Of a stretch of 64,000 bases of DNA, positions 1 to 9,024 are shown in pieces. The stretch comes from CAZFDE01 sp964517795. GTDB lineage: Bacteria; Planctomycetota; Phycisphaerae; Sedimentisphaerales; Anaerobacaceae. A program made the position numbers and the translations under genes. The notes beneath the pieces are model-generated. The model searched no databases. It saw only the letters and a list, made by a program, of their open reading frames with translations, and was not told where the DNA came from. Where the stretch lies: NCBI GenBank assembly GCA_964517795.1, contig CAZFDE010000002.1, positions 44,285 through 108,284 on the forward strand. Direction: 5' to 3'. The number at the start of each line of letters is the position of its first letter. Position 1 is the first letter of the stretch.

Positions 1-379
1 CGATTGTGCCTATGGGAGAATATTTTATCAGAACTAAACCGTTTCCTTCATCTCCGGCAACATACACATTCCCCTGTGAGTCGACATCGAGAGCCGCTGG
101 AATATCAAAGGCGTTGGACGGCGTTTCATAGAAATCCGCCCATTGCTCAATGCCGTTTGAATCATACTTGATCGTTGTATAGCCGTATCCTAAAACCGGA
201 TCCCGATCTAAAAGGGTAATATAAGTGGTTCCGCTTTCGTCCACAGCCATATCGGTGAAAATTTCAGTATCGTTCGCATCGCCATAATGCTGATACCAGT
301 CCACCGACACCTCCGCCCGCACGGACGAAACCATCATCACCAGGATCACTACCAAACTCACTTTCATACATACGCTCAT
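1..379 (-). CDS. Partial SBBP-type beta-propeller repeat protein, secreted
   Basis: Reading the minus strand from 379 gives a hydrophobic signal peptide (VSLVVILVMMVSSVRA) followed by propeller-like repeats: a TIKYDSNG strand and an ALDVDSQGNVYVAG strand, the hallmark of SBBP/NHL-type beta-propellers. The gene runs off the window at position 1, so only about 126 codons are visible. A GGGAG sequence at 385-389 favours the ATG at 379; further in-frame ATGs occur at 382 and 367. The protein is probably exported to the periplasm or surface. Its function is unknown. Confidence 0.7.
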   Translation of the reverse strand, partial: MSVCMKVSLVVILVMMVSSVRAEVSVDWYQHYGDANDTEIFTDMAVDESGTTYITLLDRDPVLGYGYTTIKYDSNGIEQWADFYETPSNAFDIPAALDVDSQGNVYVAGDEGNGLVLIKYSPIGTI

Positions 380-467
380 CATTTCTCCCGAAATTTTCTC
401 TTCACCTCCATATTCAGTTCATGAGACATGTCATACCCTTCTCGCAGGTTATAAGTATCAATATATC

Positions 468-487
468 ATCGATTCAGCGCAATCGAT
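468..487 (-). terminator. Possible stem-loop after the pseudopilin operon
   Basis: A perfect inverted repeat (ATCGATT, loop CAGCGC, AATCGAT) sits directly after the pseudopilin stop codon. It lacks a T-run on the minus strand, so it is at best a weak or factor-dependent terminator or a 3' stabilising hairpin. Confidence 0.3.
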
Positions 488-488
488 A

Positions 489-1499
489 TCACTCGCTAAA
501 GTTATAAACATCATCCGCCGATCCGTATTCGCCGTCAAATCCGGCCGAAACCAGCAAATAGGAATCGTGGCGATAGGAACGGTAAGCGGTTGTCATATTT
601 CGATTGAAAATACGGTCATAAAAGTTTTCACCGACGTCTGTATCCTCATCGTCCAGGGTTTTGCCCGATTCCGCATCCATCGGGTGCTTGAAACCCGTAT
701 TGCCCGGTATGCCAAGCGCAATCAGCTCCTGGTTGTCCCAATAATCGTAGAAATTGCCTTTCTTATCTGACCTGGTCGGCAATTCGCCGGTATTAGTCAA
801 TCCTTGAATCCGAGCATCAGGGGTCGTATAGTGATTCTTGCCGGTCGCATCCGCTCTATAATACAAGACCGGCATCCCAATCTTTTTACCGGCAATCGGA
901 TCATTCATTATGGCTGACTGGGCACGAAAACGTGAATATTCATCGGCCAAAACAAATAAGTGTGTAACGTCTTCACCGGCCATGTTTATATTGTTACCAT
1001 AATAATGACCCATACGCCGTGCGTTCGCCTGATCGATTGGTAACAGAGGCCCGCCCGCTAAACGAGAATCGACATTCTCTTGATAGGCTGAAGGGTTAGG
1101 TTGATCATATTCGGGATAAATATAATCTCCCGAATCCGGCTCTCTGCCATCCTCATCGACATACTTAAATTGTGAATCTGGATTAAAACCCAGCAAGTCT
1201 TGGCCCATCAAGGCCTCGGCCAGCTTCATGGCCCCGCAATAATCTCGGCCATCTTCGTCGCTGTCCCCGTCTCTGGCCCCGGAAGGCGGCAGGCCGTCAA
1301 ATTCGTTACTGAATAATTCCAGCGCCACGTCGATACTGTGGAACTGCGCTTTCTGATTGACTTTCGTGGCAAACCGCTTGACCTTAGTGAGCGCCGGAAC
1401 GAGAATACTGATCAAAATAACAATGATGCTCATGATCGTCAGCAACTCGACAATGGTAAACGCCCTGCGTCGCCGGGATGTGTGATTTATCGTGTTCAC
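489..1499 (-). CDS. Type II secretion/type IV pilus pseudopilin-like protein
   Basis: A 336-residue protein with a class III prepilin signal: a basic leader (SRRRR) is followed by AFTIVELLTI and a hydrophobic helix to about residue 40. Cleavage would fall between Ala and Phe, with the usual Glu at +5. The C-terminal 290 residues are a soluble domain rich in Asp, Tyr and Asn, much longer than a plain major pseudopilin, as is common in planctomycete prepilin-type proteins. Translation starts at a GTG preceded by AAGGAG about 7 nt upstream. It is the last gene of a gspE-gspF-pseudopilin operon and is probably a substrate of that assembly machine. A 7-bp stem-loop (468-487) lies immediately after the stop. 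Confidence 0.85.
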   Translation of the reverse strand: MNTINHTSRRRRAFTIVELLTIMSIIVILISILVPALTKVKRFATKVNQKAQFHSIDVALELFSNEFDGLPPSGARDGDSDEDGRDYCGAMKLAEALMGQDLLGFNPDSQFKYVDEDGREPDSGDYIYPEYDQPNPSAYQENVDSRLAGGPLLPIDQANARRMGHYYGNNINMAGEDVTHLFVLADEYSRFRAQSAIMNDPIAGKKIGMPVLYYRADATGKNHYTTPDARIQGLTNTGELPTRSDKKGNFYDYWDNQELIALGIPGNTGFKHPMDAESGKTLDDEDTDVGENFYDRIFNRNMTTAYRSYRHDSYLLVSAGFDGEYGSADDVYNFSE

Positions 1500-1551
1500 C
1501 GTGTTCTCCTTTATTTGTTTAACGATTCTGACTATTTCTTGATTTTTCCAA

Positions 1552-2805
1552 TTAAACGCCTGACAAACCGCTGATGATCTGGATCATCGGCAGGAAAATC
1601 GCCAATACGATCATGGCCACAATGCCGCCGAGCACGATGATCATAATCGGCTCCAGCATCGACATCAGCCCGGCCACCAGCACATCGACCTGTTCGTCAT
1701 AATTATCCGCAACTTTGAGCAGCATTTTATCCAGATCACCGGTTTCCTCACCGACCGCCACCATGTTCGAAACGATCAGGTCCACCGTCTTGGATTGTTT
1801 AAGCGGACTGGCAAAGGAATCACCCTGACGGATCGAATTGTGCACATTACCAAGCATATTCGCATAGACCTCGTTTCCCGATGTTTCCCGGGTAATATTG
1901 ATCGCATCCAGAATCGGCACACCGGCACTGATCAAGGTCCCGAGCGTTCGGGTCCATCGCGTCACAGCAATTTTACTGCTCAATGGCCCAATGACGGGCA
2001 AATGCAGCTTGACCGTATCCAGCACCAACCGGCCGGGCCTGAATTGGCGGACGAGTTTCAAGATAAATATAATCCCAAATGGGACACCGATCAAAATCAA
2101 CCACCCCCATTGCAGCGCGATCCAATTACTAATGTCCAAAACGGTTTGAGTGACCTTATTCATTTCTTCGCCTTCCAGCATTTCAGTGAGCACACTTTCG
2201 AACTGGGGAATAACAAAGGTCATCAGCCCCAAAAGGATCGCAAAAGCGGCAACAAGAACCACAATCGGATAGATCATCGCACTTTTGACGCGGGCTTTAA
2301 GTTTCTGGGCTTTCTCCATAAAATCTGCGATACGTGAAAGAATCAAATCCAACACACCGCCCGTTTCGCCGGCAGCCACCATGTTGACAAACAGCCGGTC
2401 AAAACACCGCGGAAATCGGGCCATGGCTTCCGAAAGTGTGGAGCCGCCTTCGATATCTTCTGCCACATACCCCAACACTTTTTTAAATGTGCCGGATTTC
2501 TGTTGTTCTTCCAGAATACGCAGTGAACGCAGGATCGGCAGGCCGGCATCCTGCAGTGTGGAAAGTTGGCGTGCAAACTGTGTTAAAACTTTCGTCTTGA
2601 CCTTTCCACCGGCACCCCGACGAGGTTTGGGTTTAGCCGCGGCACGCACGGCCGTTTTCTTGGCCGCACTGCGCGAGGCGACTTTCGTCGGGAAATAACC
2701 CATATTGCGTATCTTACTGATCGCTTCCTTTTCGCTCAGGGCCTCAATTTCATCTTTAATCCCGACACCCTGCGAATCTAATGCTTCATATTGAAAAATA
2801 GGCAT
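1552..2805 (-). CDS. gspF: Type II secretion/type IV pilus inner-membrane platform protein (GspF/PilC)
   Basis: A 417-residue member of the GspF/PilC family. The N-terminus (MPIFQYEALDSQG) is typical. A basic Ala/Lys/Arg linker (about residues 45-72) leads to the first T2SSF domain, with LTQFARQLSTLQDAG near residue 74 and a second copy in the C-terminal half. Three strongly hydrophobic segments are visible: near 176-203, near 232-250 and at the C-terminus. The protein forms the cytoplasmic-membrane platform acted on by the GspE/PilB ATPase. Translation starts at an ATG with a strong GGAGG. It lies between the ATPase gene (21-nt gap) and the pseudopilin gene (about 50-nt gap) in the same operon. 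Confidence 0.95.
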   Translation of the reverse strand: MPIFQYEALDSQGVGIKDEIEALSEKEAISKIRNMGYFPTKVASRSAAKKTAVRAAAKPKPRRGAGGKVKTKVLTQFARQLSTLQDAGLPILRSLRILEEQQKSGTFKKVLGYVAEDIEGGSTLSEAMARFPRCFDRLFVNMVAAGETGGVLDLILSRIADFMEKAQKLKARVKSAMIYPIVVLVAAFAILLGLMTFVIPQFESVLTEMLEGEEMNKVTQTVLDISNWIALQWGWLILIGVPFGIIFILKLVRQFRPGRLVLDTVKLHLPVIGPLSSKIAVTRWTRTLGTLISAGVPILDAINITRETSGNEVYANMLGNVHNSIRQGDSFASPLKQSKTVDLIVSNMVAVGEETGDLDKMLLKVADNYDEQVDVLVAGLMSMLEPIMIIVLGGIVAMIVLAIFLPMIQIISGLSGV

Positions 2806-2826
2806 TGTTATATACCTCCAACTGAA

Positions 2827-4596
2827 TTATTCACCTTCTGATATCGTTTCTTTAATGACTTCATCCACCGTGGTGATGCCTTTGAAGATTGCGTCCATTC
2901 CGTTCTCTCGCAATAATTTCATGCCGCCTTTTTGGGCGGCCTGACGCAGGACGCCTGTGGACGCCTGATTCATAATCAATTCGCGTATCTCGTCGGTAAA
3001 GACCATGATCTCAAACAGACCCAATCGCCCGCGATAGCCTGTATTGTTACATCGCGAGCATCCTTTGCCGTAATAAAACTGTTTACCTTCGACATCCTCT
3101 GGTGTTAATTCGAGCTCCATTAATTGTTCTTCCGTGGGATCATAGGGTCTTCGACAATTTTCACATATTTTTCGGACAAGGCGTTGAGCCACAATGCCCT
3201 CAATTGTTGCCGTAATCAAAAACGGCTCCACACCTAAATCCAACAGTCGGGCAACCGAACTGGGGGCGTCGTTGGTGTGAAGCGTTGTAAAAACAAGGTG
3301 GCCGGTTAATGAGGCCTGAGCCGATATTTGAGCCGTTTCAAGGTCACGTACCTCTCCGACCATCACAATATCAGGGTCCTGACGTAAAATCGACCGCAGA
3401 CACCGTGCAAATGTCAGACCGATATCGGTTTTCATTTGGACCTGATGAATCCCTTCGATATCGTATTCAATCGGGTCTTCTGTTGTGATGATTTTTGTTT
3501 CGATATCGTTCAATATCGTTAATGCCGAGTACAATGTCGTTGTTTTACCTGATCCGGTCGGGCCGGTCACGATGATAATTCCATTGGGCTTCTTGATCAA
3601 TTTGTGAAATGTTTTCAGATCGTAGGATGAAAAGCCAAGTTTATTGACATCGAGACTGACCTGGCTTCGGTCCAGCACACGCAACACAACGCTTTCGCCA
3701 AACATCGTGGGTAAAATGCTGACACGCAGGTCCACGGGATTACCATGGACCGTCAGTGAAATTCGACCATCCTGCGGCAAGCGCCGCTCAGCAATATCAA
3801 GATTCGCCATGACTTTAATTCGGGAACTCAGCGCGGTTGCAATATGCCGCGGCGGCGGCGTCATTTCGTAAAGTACCCCGTCAATTCGATATCGCATCTT
3901 ATATTCATTTTCAAATGGTTCGAAGTGAACATCGGACGCCTTATCGCGAATGGCCTGCAGCAACACCAAATTTAACAATCGAATTACGTTATTCGATTCT
4001 GAAAGCTCTTTGATATCATCCAGGTCGATACTTTGGTCACGTCCTTCAAACGTGGCCAAAAAACTGTCCTTTTGGATCTCTCCGATTAATTGGCTGAATG
4101 TCTCATTTTCATCATCCTGGCCGTAAAACTTATTTAACATTGCCTCCAAGGTGTCCTTATCGGCGTATTTTGCATTAATTTTATATCCGGTCAAAACGGT
4201 TAAGTTATCGGTGTCTCGAAAATTGTCCGGGCTGTCTAATGCAACAGTTAGTTCATTAGCGTCTTTATCGTAGGCCAATGGTATCATTTTGTAGGTATTT
4301 GCCATTTGGGCCGGAACCTTCTCAATGATCTCCGACGTAATGTCAAAATCGCTGAGGTTGACATATTGCATACCTAATTGAGCGGCTCGAGCAATCTCAA
4401 GTTGACGATCGGTAACCATATCCTGCTGTTGTAATATTTCACCGATCTTCTTTTTACCTTTTTGTTTTTTTTGTTCAAGTAAGGCTTTGTGAACTTGGTC
4501 ACGCGTCAGCAGACCCATTTTGATCAGGATGCGACCAATTGTTCGACCTTTTAGTTGCTCTATGGGAGGCATACGAGGAATTTCATTTTGAGCCAT
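2827..4596 (-). CDS. gspE: Type II secretion/type IV pilus assembly ATPase (GspE/PilB)
   Basis: A 589-residue hexameric assembly ATPase. An N-terminal MshEN/GspE-N region (about 15-165) precedes the ATPase core. The Walker A GPTGSGKTTT lies near residues 345-354, followed by an Asp box, Walker B (DPDIVMVGEVRD) and the His box (TGHLVFTTLHTND). A four-cysteine zinc module (CENC and CSRC) identifies the GspE/PilB clade rather than PilT. The ATG at 4596 is preferred over an upstream GTG because the GAGG in GTGAGGTTAATT is well placed as its ribosome-binding site. It heads the operon with gspF and the pseudopilin, downstream of a clear sigma-70 promoter at 4650-4678. Confidence 0.95.
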   Translation of the reverse strand: MAQNEIPRMPPIEQLKGRTIGRILIKMGLLTRDQVHKALLEQKKQKGKKKIGEILQQQDMVTDRQLEIARAAQLGMQYVNLSDFDITSEIIEKVPAQMANTYKMIPLAYDKDANELTVALDSPDNFRDTDNLTVLTGYKINAKYADKDTLEAMLNKFYGQDDENETFSQLIGEIQKDSFLATFEGRDQSIDLDDIKELSESNNVIRLLNLVLLQAIRDKASDVHFEPFENEYKMRYRIDGVLYEMTPPPRHIATALSSRIKVMANLDIAERRLPQDGRISLTVHGNPVDLRVSILPTMFGESVVLRVLDRSQVSLDVNKLGFSSYDLKTFHKLIKKPNGIIIVTGPTGSGKTTTLYSALTILNDIETKIITTEDPIEYDIEGIHQVQMKTDIGLTFARCLRSILRQDPDIVMVGEVRDLETAQISAQASLTGHLVFTTLHTNDAPSSVARLLDLGVEPFLITATIEGIVAQRLVRKICENCRRPYDPTEEQLMELELTPEDVEGKQFYYGKGCSRCNNTGYRGRLGLFEIMVFTDEIRELIMNQASTGVLRQAAQKGGMKLLRENGMDAIFKGITTVDEVIKETISEGE

Positions 4597-4649
4597 AATT
4601 AACCTCACAAACTCATTATTTGAACTTTGTCTATTTCCATCGCAAAAAC

Positions 4650-4678
4650 ATTATATCACATTAAAACCTTTTTTTCAA
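4650..4678 (-). promoter_or_regulatory. Sigma-70 promoter for the gspE-gspF-pseudopilin operon
   Basis: On the minus strand, TTGAAA (4673-4678) and a consensus TATAAT (4650-4655) are separated by exactly 17 nt in an AT-rich 230-bp intergenic region. Transcription would start near 4643, giving a leader of about 45 nt before the gspE ATG. Confidence 0.75.
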
Positions 4679-4828
4679 AACAATTATATTTTAGACATGT
4701 GGTTTACAGGACTTTTTCTTGTTTTACATAACTTCTTTTTAAATAATGACTTGGTTATTTTTGATGGTGAAAAATTAGGAAGTAAACTTAGATAAATATA
4801 ATTTCTACTTAGATGTCATATTCTTTTA

Positions 4829-5971
4829 TTACGATCTTAAAATTTCACCTAATTCATCAAGATCACCCTTGCCCTTTTTACCTTCCTCACCTCTCAACTT
4901 CGCTATTTTACCCTGCGCTTTTTCAAGCATCGCACCGGGTTGTCTGGCTTTTTCCAACATCTCGTCCAGGGTGATTTTTTTGTGCTCATAGAGTTCCCAT
5001 AGATGATCGTCCAGTAATTGCATCCCCAACTTCTTTCCGGTTTGAATACTGGAATCAATTCGATAAGTCTTATTTTCACGGATTAAGTTGGCAATGGCCG
5101 GAGTAACCACCATAAACTCATAGGCCGCCACTCGCCCCTTTCCCGTAGCCAGCGGGCAGAGGGCCTGACTCAAGACCGCCATTAAATTGGAGGAAAGCTG
5201 AGTACGGATCTGCTCTTGCTGGTTTGGTGGAAACACATCGATGATACGGGTAATCGTCCCCGAGGCACTGGTTGTATGCAGCGTGCTGAAGACAAGGTGC
5301 CCGGTTTCCGCCGCTCGAACTGCCGCCTCGATGGTTTCGAGGTCTCGTAATTCGCCAACCAGGATCACATCCGGGTCCTGACGCAACACGCGACGCAGTG
5401 CTTCGGCAAAGCTCGGTACATCCACGCCGACTTCGCGCTGATTGATCACCGATTTTTTATGCGGATGATAATATTCGATCGGATCTTCGACGGTCACAAT
5501 ATGACGGTCGAACATTTCATTAATATAATTGATCATACACGCCAGCGTTGTTGTTTTGCCGGAACCGGTCGGGCCGGTGACCAGAAACATACCGCGCGGC
5601 CTTCGGCACAGCGCCTCACATATCTTGGGCAGACCAATCTCGTCAAAACTCATAATCTTCGTCGGAATCTGCCGAAGCACCAGGGATACATGACCGCGCT
5701 GTTTGAAAATCGCGACACGAAATCGTGCTTTATCACCGAACGCAAAACCATAGTCTGTTCCCCCCTCTTCCTGCAATTCCTGTTGGTTGCGCTCAGGCGT
5801 AATACTTTTCATCAATTCTACCGTGTCATCCGGCGTAAGAACTTTTGTTTCCAGGGGGCGCAATCGACCATCGATACGGAAAACCGGCGGGCGATTGGTA
5901 ACCAAGTGAATATCCGATGCCCCCTGCGTAACACAGGCCTGAAGCAAACGATCCATATTTACTGTTGCCAT
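4829..5971 (-). CDS. pilT: Twitching motility/pilus retraction ATPase PilT
   Basis: A 380-residue PilT-family ATPase that powers pilus depolymerisation. The N-terminal PAS-like region begins with the typical QGASDIHLVTNRPP. Walker A (GPTGSGKT) is at 133-140, followed by Walker B (DPDVILVGELRD) and the PilT signature region (AAVRAAETGHLVFSTLHT). No zinc-cysteine module is present, separating it from the two PilB/GspE paralogues here. The C-terminus is charged and Lys/Gly rich. The gene lies 16 nt downstream of the second pilB, with an AAAGGAAA ribosome-binding site, so the two are co-transcribed. Confidence 0.95.
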   Translation of the reverse strand: MATVNMDRLLQACVTQGASDIHLVTNRPPVFRIDGRLRPLETKVLTPDDTVELMKSITPERNQQELQEEGGTDYGFAFGDKARFRVAIFKQRGHVSLVLRQIPTKIMSFDEIGLPKICEALCRRPRGMFLVTGPTGSGKTTTLACMINYINEMFDRHIVTVEDPIEYYHPHKKSVINQREVGVDVPSFAEALRRVLRQDPDVILVGELRDLETIEAAVRAAETGHLVFSTLHTTSASGTITRIIDVFPPNQQEQIRTQLSSNLMAVLSQALCPLATGKGRVAAYEFMVVTPAIANLIRENKTYRIDSSIQTGKKLGMQLLDDHLWELYEHKKITLDEMLEKARQPGAMLEKAQGKIAKLRGEEGKKGKGDLDELGEILRS

Positions 5972-5987
5972 AGAATTTCCTTTTGCT

Positions 5988-7727
5988 TTATTCGTCCATT
6001 ACCATACCCTCGGTCTGGGTAATTCGTACCACTTCCTCAGGTGTTGTAATCCCATTAAATATTTTTAGGATGCCGTCTTTCATCAACGTACGCATTCCGC
6101 CGGCCCGGGCGGCTTTGCGTAATTCCGATGTGGGCGCCTTGGAGAAGGCAAGTTCGCGAATTTCGTTATTAAGCTCAAACATCTCAAAAATACCGCGTCG
6201 CCCTCGGTAGCCGGTATCCTGGCACGCAGGGCAGCCTTTCCCTTTATAAATCTGATGATTTTTCAGGTCCTCTGATGAAATATTCAGTGCCTTCAGCAAT
6301 TCAGGATCGGGATTTTCATCGACAACCTTACATTTTTTACAAATCACTCGAATCAATCGCTGCGCCATAATTGCCTGAATAGAGCTGGCGACCAAAAACG
6401 GTTTGACGCCCATATCAATCAAACGGGTGATCGCACTGGGAGCGTCGTTGGTATGCAGGGTACTGAACACCAAATGCCCCGTCAGCGCCGCCTGAATGGC
6501 GATATCCGCTACAACTCCATCTCGAATTTCGCCGACCAGAATAATATTCGGTGCTTGTCGCAGCATCGCCCGGAGAATCTTATCAAAGCTCAATCCGATC
6601 TCATCGCGCACCTGGCATTGGTTCATCCCTTCGAAATTGTATTCGACAGGATCCTCGGCCGTGATAATCTTGCGATCCGGGGTGTTCAACTCCTGCAATG
6701 CAGCATAAAGGGTCGTTGTTTTACCCGAACCGGTCGGGCCGGTCACCAGGAAAATACCATTGGGACGCTTGATAATCTTTTGGAATCGAGCATAGTCATC
6801 TTTCTCGAATCCCAGTGCCTGAATCCCGATATTAACCGCATCCGGCCTCAGGATACGCAGCACAATACTGGGTCCGTGGTTGCCGGGGATTGAAGATACA
6901 CGAAAATCAATGTCACTGCCGTCAATCTGTTTTTTGATACGTCCGTCCAGCGGCAGCCTTTTCTCCGCAATATCCATTCCCGACATAATCTTAAAACGGG
7001 TAACAACCGGTGCCTGCATGTTTTTGGGCAAACTGTCGCGTTCCATACACACCCCGTCCACCCGATATCGAACGCGAACGCGTTCGGCCATCGGCTCGAT
7101 GTGGATATCACTCGCACGCATATGGTAGGCATTATCGATAATCAGGTTCACCAGTCGGATCACCGGTCCTTCATCGTCTTCTCCGGCGGTTGCGGCACTG
7201 CGGGCGGCCGCCTGTAAATCGTGTCCGGCTTCCGCCAATTCGGCAGCCGTCGCATCAATACTGTATTTCAGGCGGTCATCTTCCTCCGATTTTGTCTCCG
7301 CCATCACATCTTCGATGGTCGATTCGATCTGGCTCAGTGGGGCGATCAAACAATCCAGTTCGCAGTTCAGGCGGAGCCGAATCATATCCATTGCATCCAG
7401 ATCCGTGGGATCGCTGACCACAAGCTGAAGTCTGCCGTTTGTCTGGCTCAGAGGAAGGATTTTATGCCGTTTGATCAAATCCTCCGGGATCATCTCACGG
7501 GGATTGTCGGGCAAGCTAACCTTGTTCAGATTAACGTACTTGATGCCGAACTGTTTGGCAATCGCTTTGGTGAGGGTTTCATCGTCAACCAATCCCTTTT
7601 CAAGCAGCACCTGCCCAAGGCGTTTATGCCCAGTCTTCGACTCTTTGATCGCCTCGAGCAGCGGTTCTTTCTGCACAATCCCTGCTTTATAAAGGATTTC
7701 ACCTAAGCGTCTTTTCTTTTTACCCAT
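5988..7727 (-). CDS. pilB: Type IV pilus assembly ATPase PilB (second paralogue)
   Basis: A 579-residue PilB/GspE-family ATPase. The N-terminal MshEN domain covers about residues 1-145. The ATPase core has Walker A (GPTGSGKTTTL) at 330-340, Walker B (APNIILVGEIRD) and the His box (TGHLVFSTLHTND). A zinc tetracysteine module (CKKC and CPAC) is present. It is distinct from the ATPase at 2827-4596 but shares its architecture, so the window encodes two elongation-type ATPases and one PilT. Pairing with pilT suggests that this copy drives the pilus while the other pairs with GspF. It is transcribed from the promoter at 7761-7789. Confidence 0.95.
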   Translation of the reverse strand: MGKKKRRLGEILYKAGIVQKEPLLEAIKESKTGHKRLGQVLLEKGLVDDETLTKAIAKQFGIKYVNLNKVSLPDNPREMIPEDLIKRHKILPLSQTNGRLQLVVSDPTDLDAMDMIRLRLNCELDCLIAPLSQIESTIEDVMAETKSEEDDRLKYSIDATAAELAEAGHDLQAAARSAATAGEDDEGPVIRLVNLIIDNAYHMRASDIHIEPMAERVRVRYRVDGVCMERDSLPKNMQAPVVTRFKIMSGMDIAEKRLPLDGRIKKQIDGSDIDFRVSSIPGNHGPSIVLRILRPDAVNIGIQALGFEKDDYARFQKIIKRPNGIFLVTGPTGSGKTTTLYAALQELNTPDRKIITAEDPVEYNFEGMNQCQVRDEIGLSFDKILRAMLRQAPNIILVGEIRDGVVADIAIQAALTGHLVFSTLHTNDAPSAITRLIDMGVKPFLVASSIQAIMAQRLIRVICKKCKVVDENPDPELLKALNISSEDLKNHQIYKGKGCPACQDTGYRGRRGIFEMFELNNEIRELAFSKAPTSELRKAARAGGMRTLMKDGILKIFNGITTPEEVVRITQTEGMVMDE

Positions 7728-7760
7728 AAGAGCCCCAAAAATGAAAATACAACCATCCTT

Positions 7761-7789
7761 ATTATATCATTTCGGTTGCTCGAAGTCAA
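7761..7789 (-). promoter_or_regulatory. Sigma-70 promoter for pilB-pilT
   Basis: TTGACT (7784-7789) and TATAAT (7761-7766) on the minus strand have 17-nt spacing. The -35 box overlaps the last codons of cinA, so pilB-pilT can be expressed independently of the upstream cinA operon. Confidence 0.7.
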
Positions 7790-9024
7790 TGATAGAGTTG
7801 CTTTCGCAGCAGATTTAAGGCCGTAAGGGCCGTTCGCTGGCGTACAATGGCTCTTTGATATGGGAAATGTTGCTCATAAACCTCACTGCCATTTGGTCCG
7901 TCCAGCGCGATATATACCAACCCGACCGGCTTTTTGGGGGTTCCACCGTCGGGGCCGGCAATGCCTGTAACCGCAATCGCCCAGTCGGCTCCGGATCGCT
8001 GTCTGGCACCTTCAGCCATTGCCTTTGCGATTTGCTTTGAAACCGCGCCATGCGCTTGCAGCAGCTCTTGGGGCACATTCAATTCGCGGGTCTTGGCCTG
8101 ATCGCTGTATGTAATCCATCCCCCGCTGAAGTAGCGGCTCGAGCCAGGCACATCTGTGACCATTTTGCCGATTAAACCGCCTGTGCAGGATTCAGCCACA
8201 CAAAGGAACTGCCCTTTTTCAACAAGCATTTGCCCGACAATCTGCGGCAATGTCTGGCCGTCACACCCGAAAACCAATTCACCCAGTATCCCACGCAGTT
8301 TTTGTTCATCTTCGCTTATCTGTGCCTGGACAGCCGCTTCGTCCTTGCCGCGACCAATAATGTGTAACGTAATTACACCCGCACCGGCCGTGATATTGAC
8401 CAATGGATTACGATCGCGCCGCATCATATCCCCGATCATCTCAGCGATATTCGATTCTCCGGTCCCGAAACAATGCAATCGGCGAATCAAAACATGCTGT
8501 CCGTCCGCGTACCTGGCGATTTGAGGTAAAACGAACGATTCGACCATCGACTGCATTTCCGACGGCACACCGGGCAGTGCAAAAATAAGTGCCTGCGCCT
8601 GCCGAACATAAATTCCCGGCGCGGTCCCATTGGGATTATCGATCGCCTGTGCACCTTTTGGGATGAAGGCCTGGCATACATTAAGCTGCGGCATTGGTTT
8701 GTTTCGTTTCTCAAAAAATTCCGTGAGGCGCATCAATTGCGCATCGTTCTGCACCAAATCAACCTTGAGAAATTCCGCCATTGCCTCACGGGTCAGGTCA
8801 TCATCGGTCGGCCCCAATCCTCCAGTCAATACGATGATCTCGGCTTCGCCCAAAGCGAAATCCAATCCCTTGACAATCGTCCCCTGCTCATCCGGCAAAA
8901 TCGAACTGCCTGCGATTTCAATTCCGTGATTGAAAAACTGCTGCGAGAGATATTGCAGGTTCGTATTGAGTGTTCGCCCGTTGAGCAGTTCGTTACCGAT
9001 ACAAATGACATATGCTTTTTTCAT
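7786..9024 (-). CDS. cinA: CinA family nicotinamide-nucleotide amidohydrolase
   Basis: A 412-residue full-length CinA. The N-terminal MoCF/MogA-like domain (about 4-172; CIGNELLNGRTLNTN and GGLGPTDDD) has ADP-ribose pyrophosphatase activity in characterised members. The C-terminal CinA domain (about 255-410; AESCTGGLIGKMVTDVPGSS) is the nicotinamide-mononucleotide deamidase, so the likely role is NAD salvage by pyridine-nucleotide recycling. The start ATG overlaps the stop of the upstream dehydrogenase (ATGA, 9021-9024), indicating translational coupling. Confidence 0.95.
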   Translation of the reverse strand: MKKAYVICIGNELLNGRTLNTNLQYLSQQFFNHGIEIAGSSILPDEQGTIVKGLDFALGEAEIIVLTGGLGPTDDDLTREAMAEFLKVDLVQNDAQLMRLTEFFEKRNKPMPQLNVCQAFIPKGAQAIDNPNGTAPGIYVRQAQALIFALPGVPSEMQSMVESFVLPQIARYADGQHVLIRRLHCFGTGESNIAEMIGDMMRRDRNPLVNITAGAGVITLHIIGRGKDEAAVQAQISEDEQKLRGILGELVFGCDGQTLPQIVGQMLVEKGQFLCVAESCTGGLIGKMVTDVPGSSRYFSGGWITYSDQAKTRELNVPQELLQAHGAVSKQIAKAMAEGARQRSGADWAIAVTGIAGPDGGTPKKPVGLVYIALDGPNGSEVYEQHFPYQRAIVRQRTALTALNLLRKQLYH

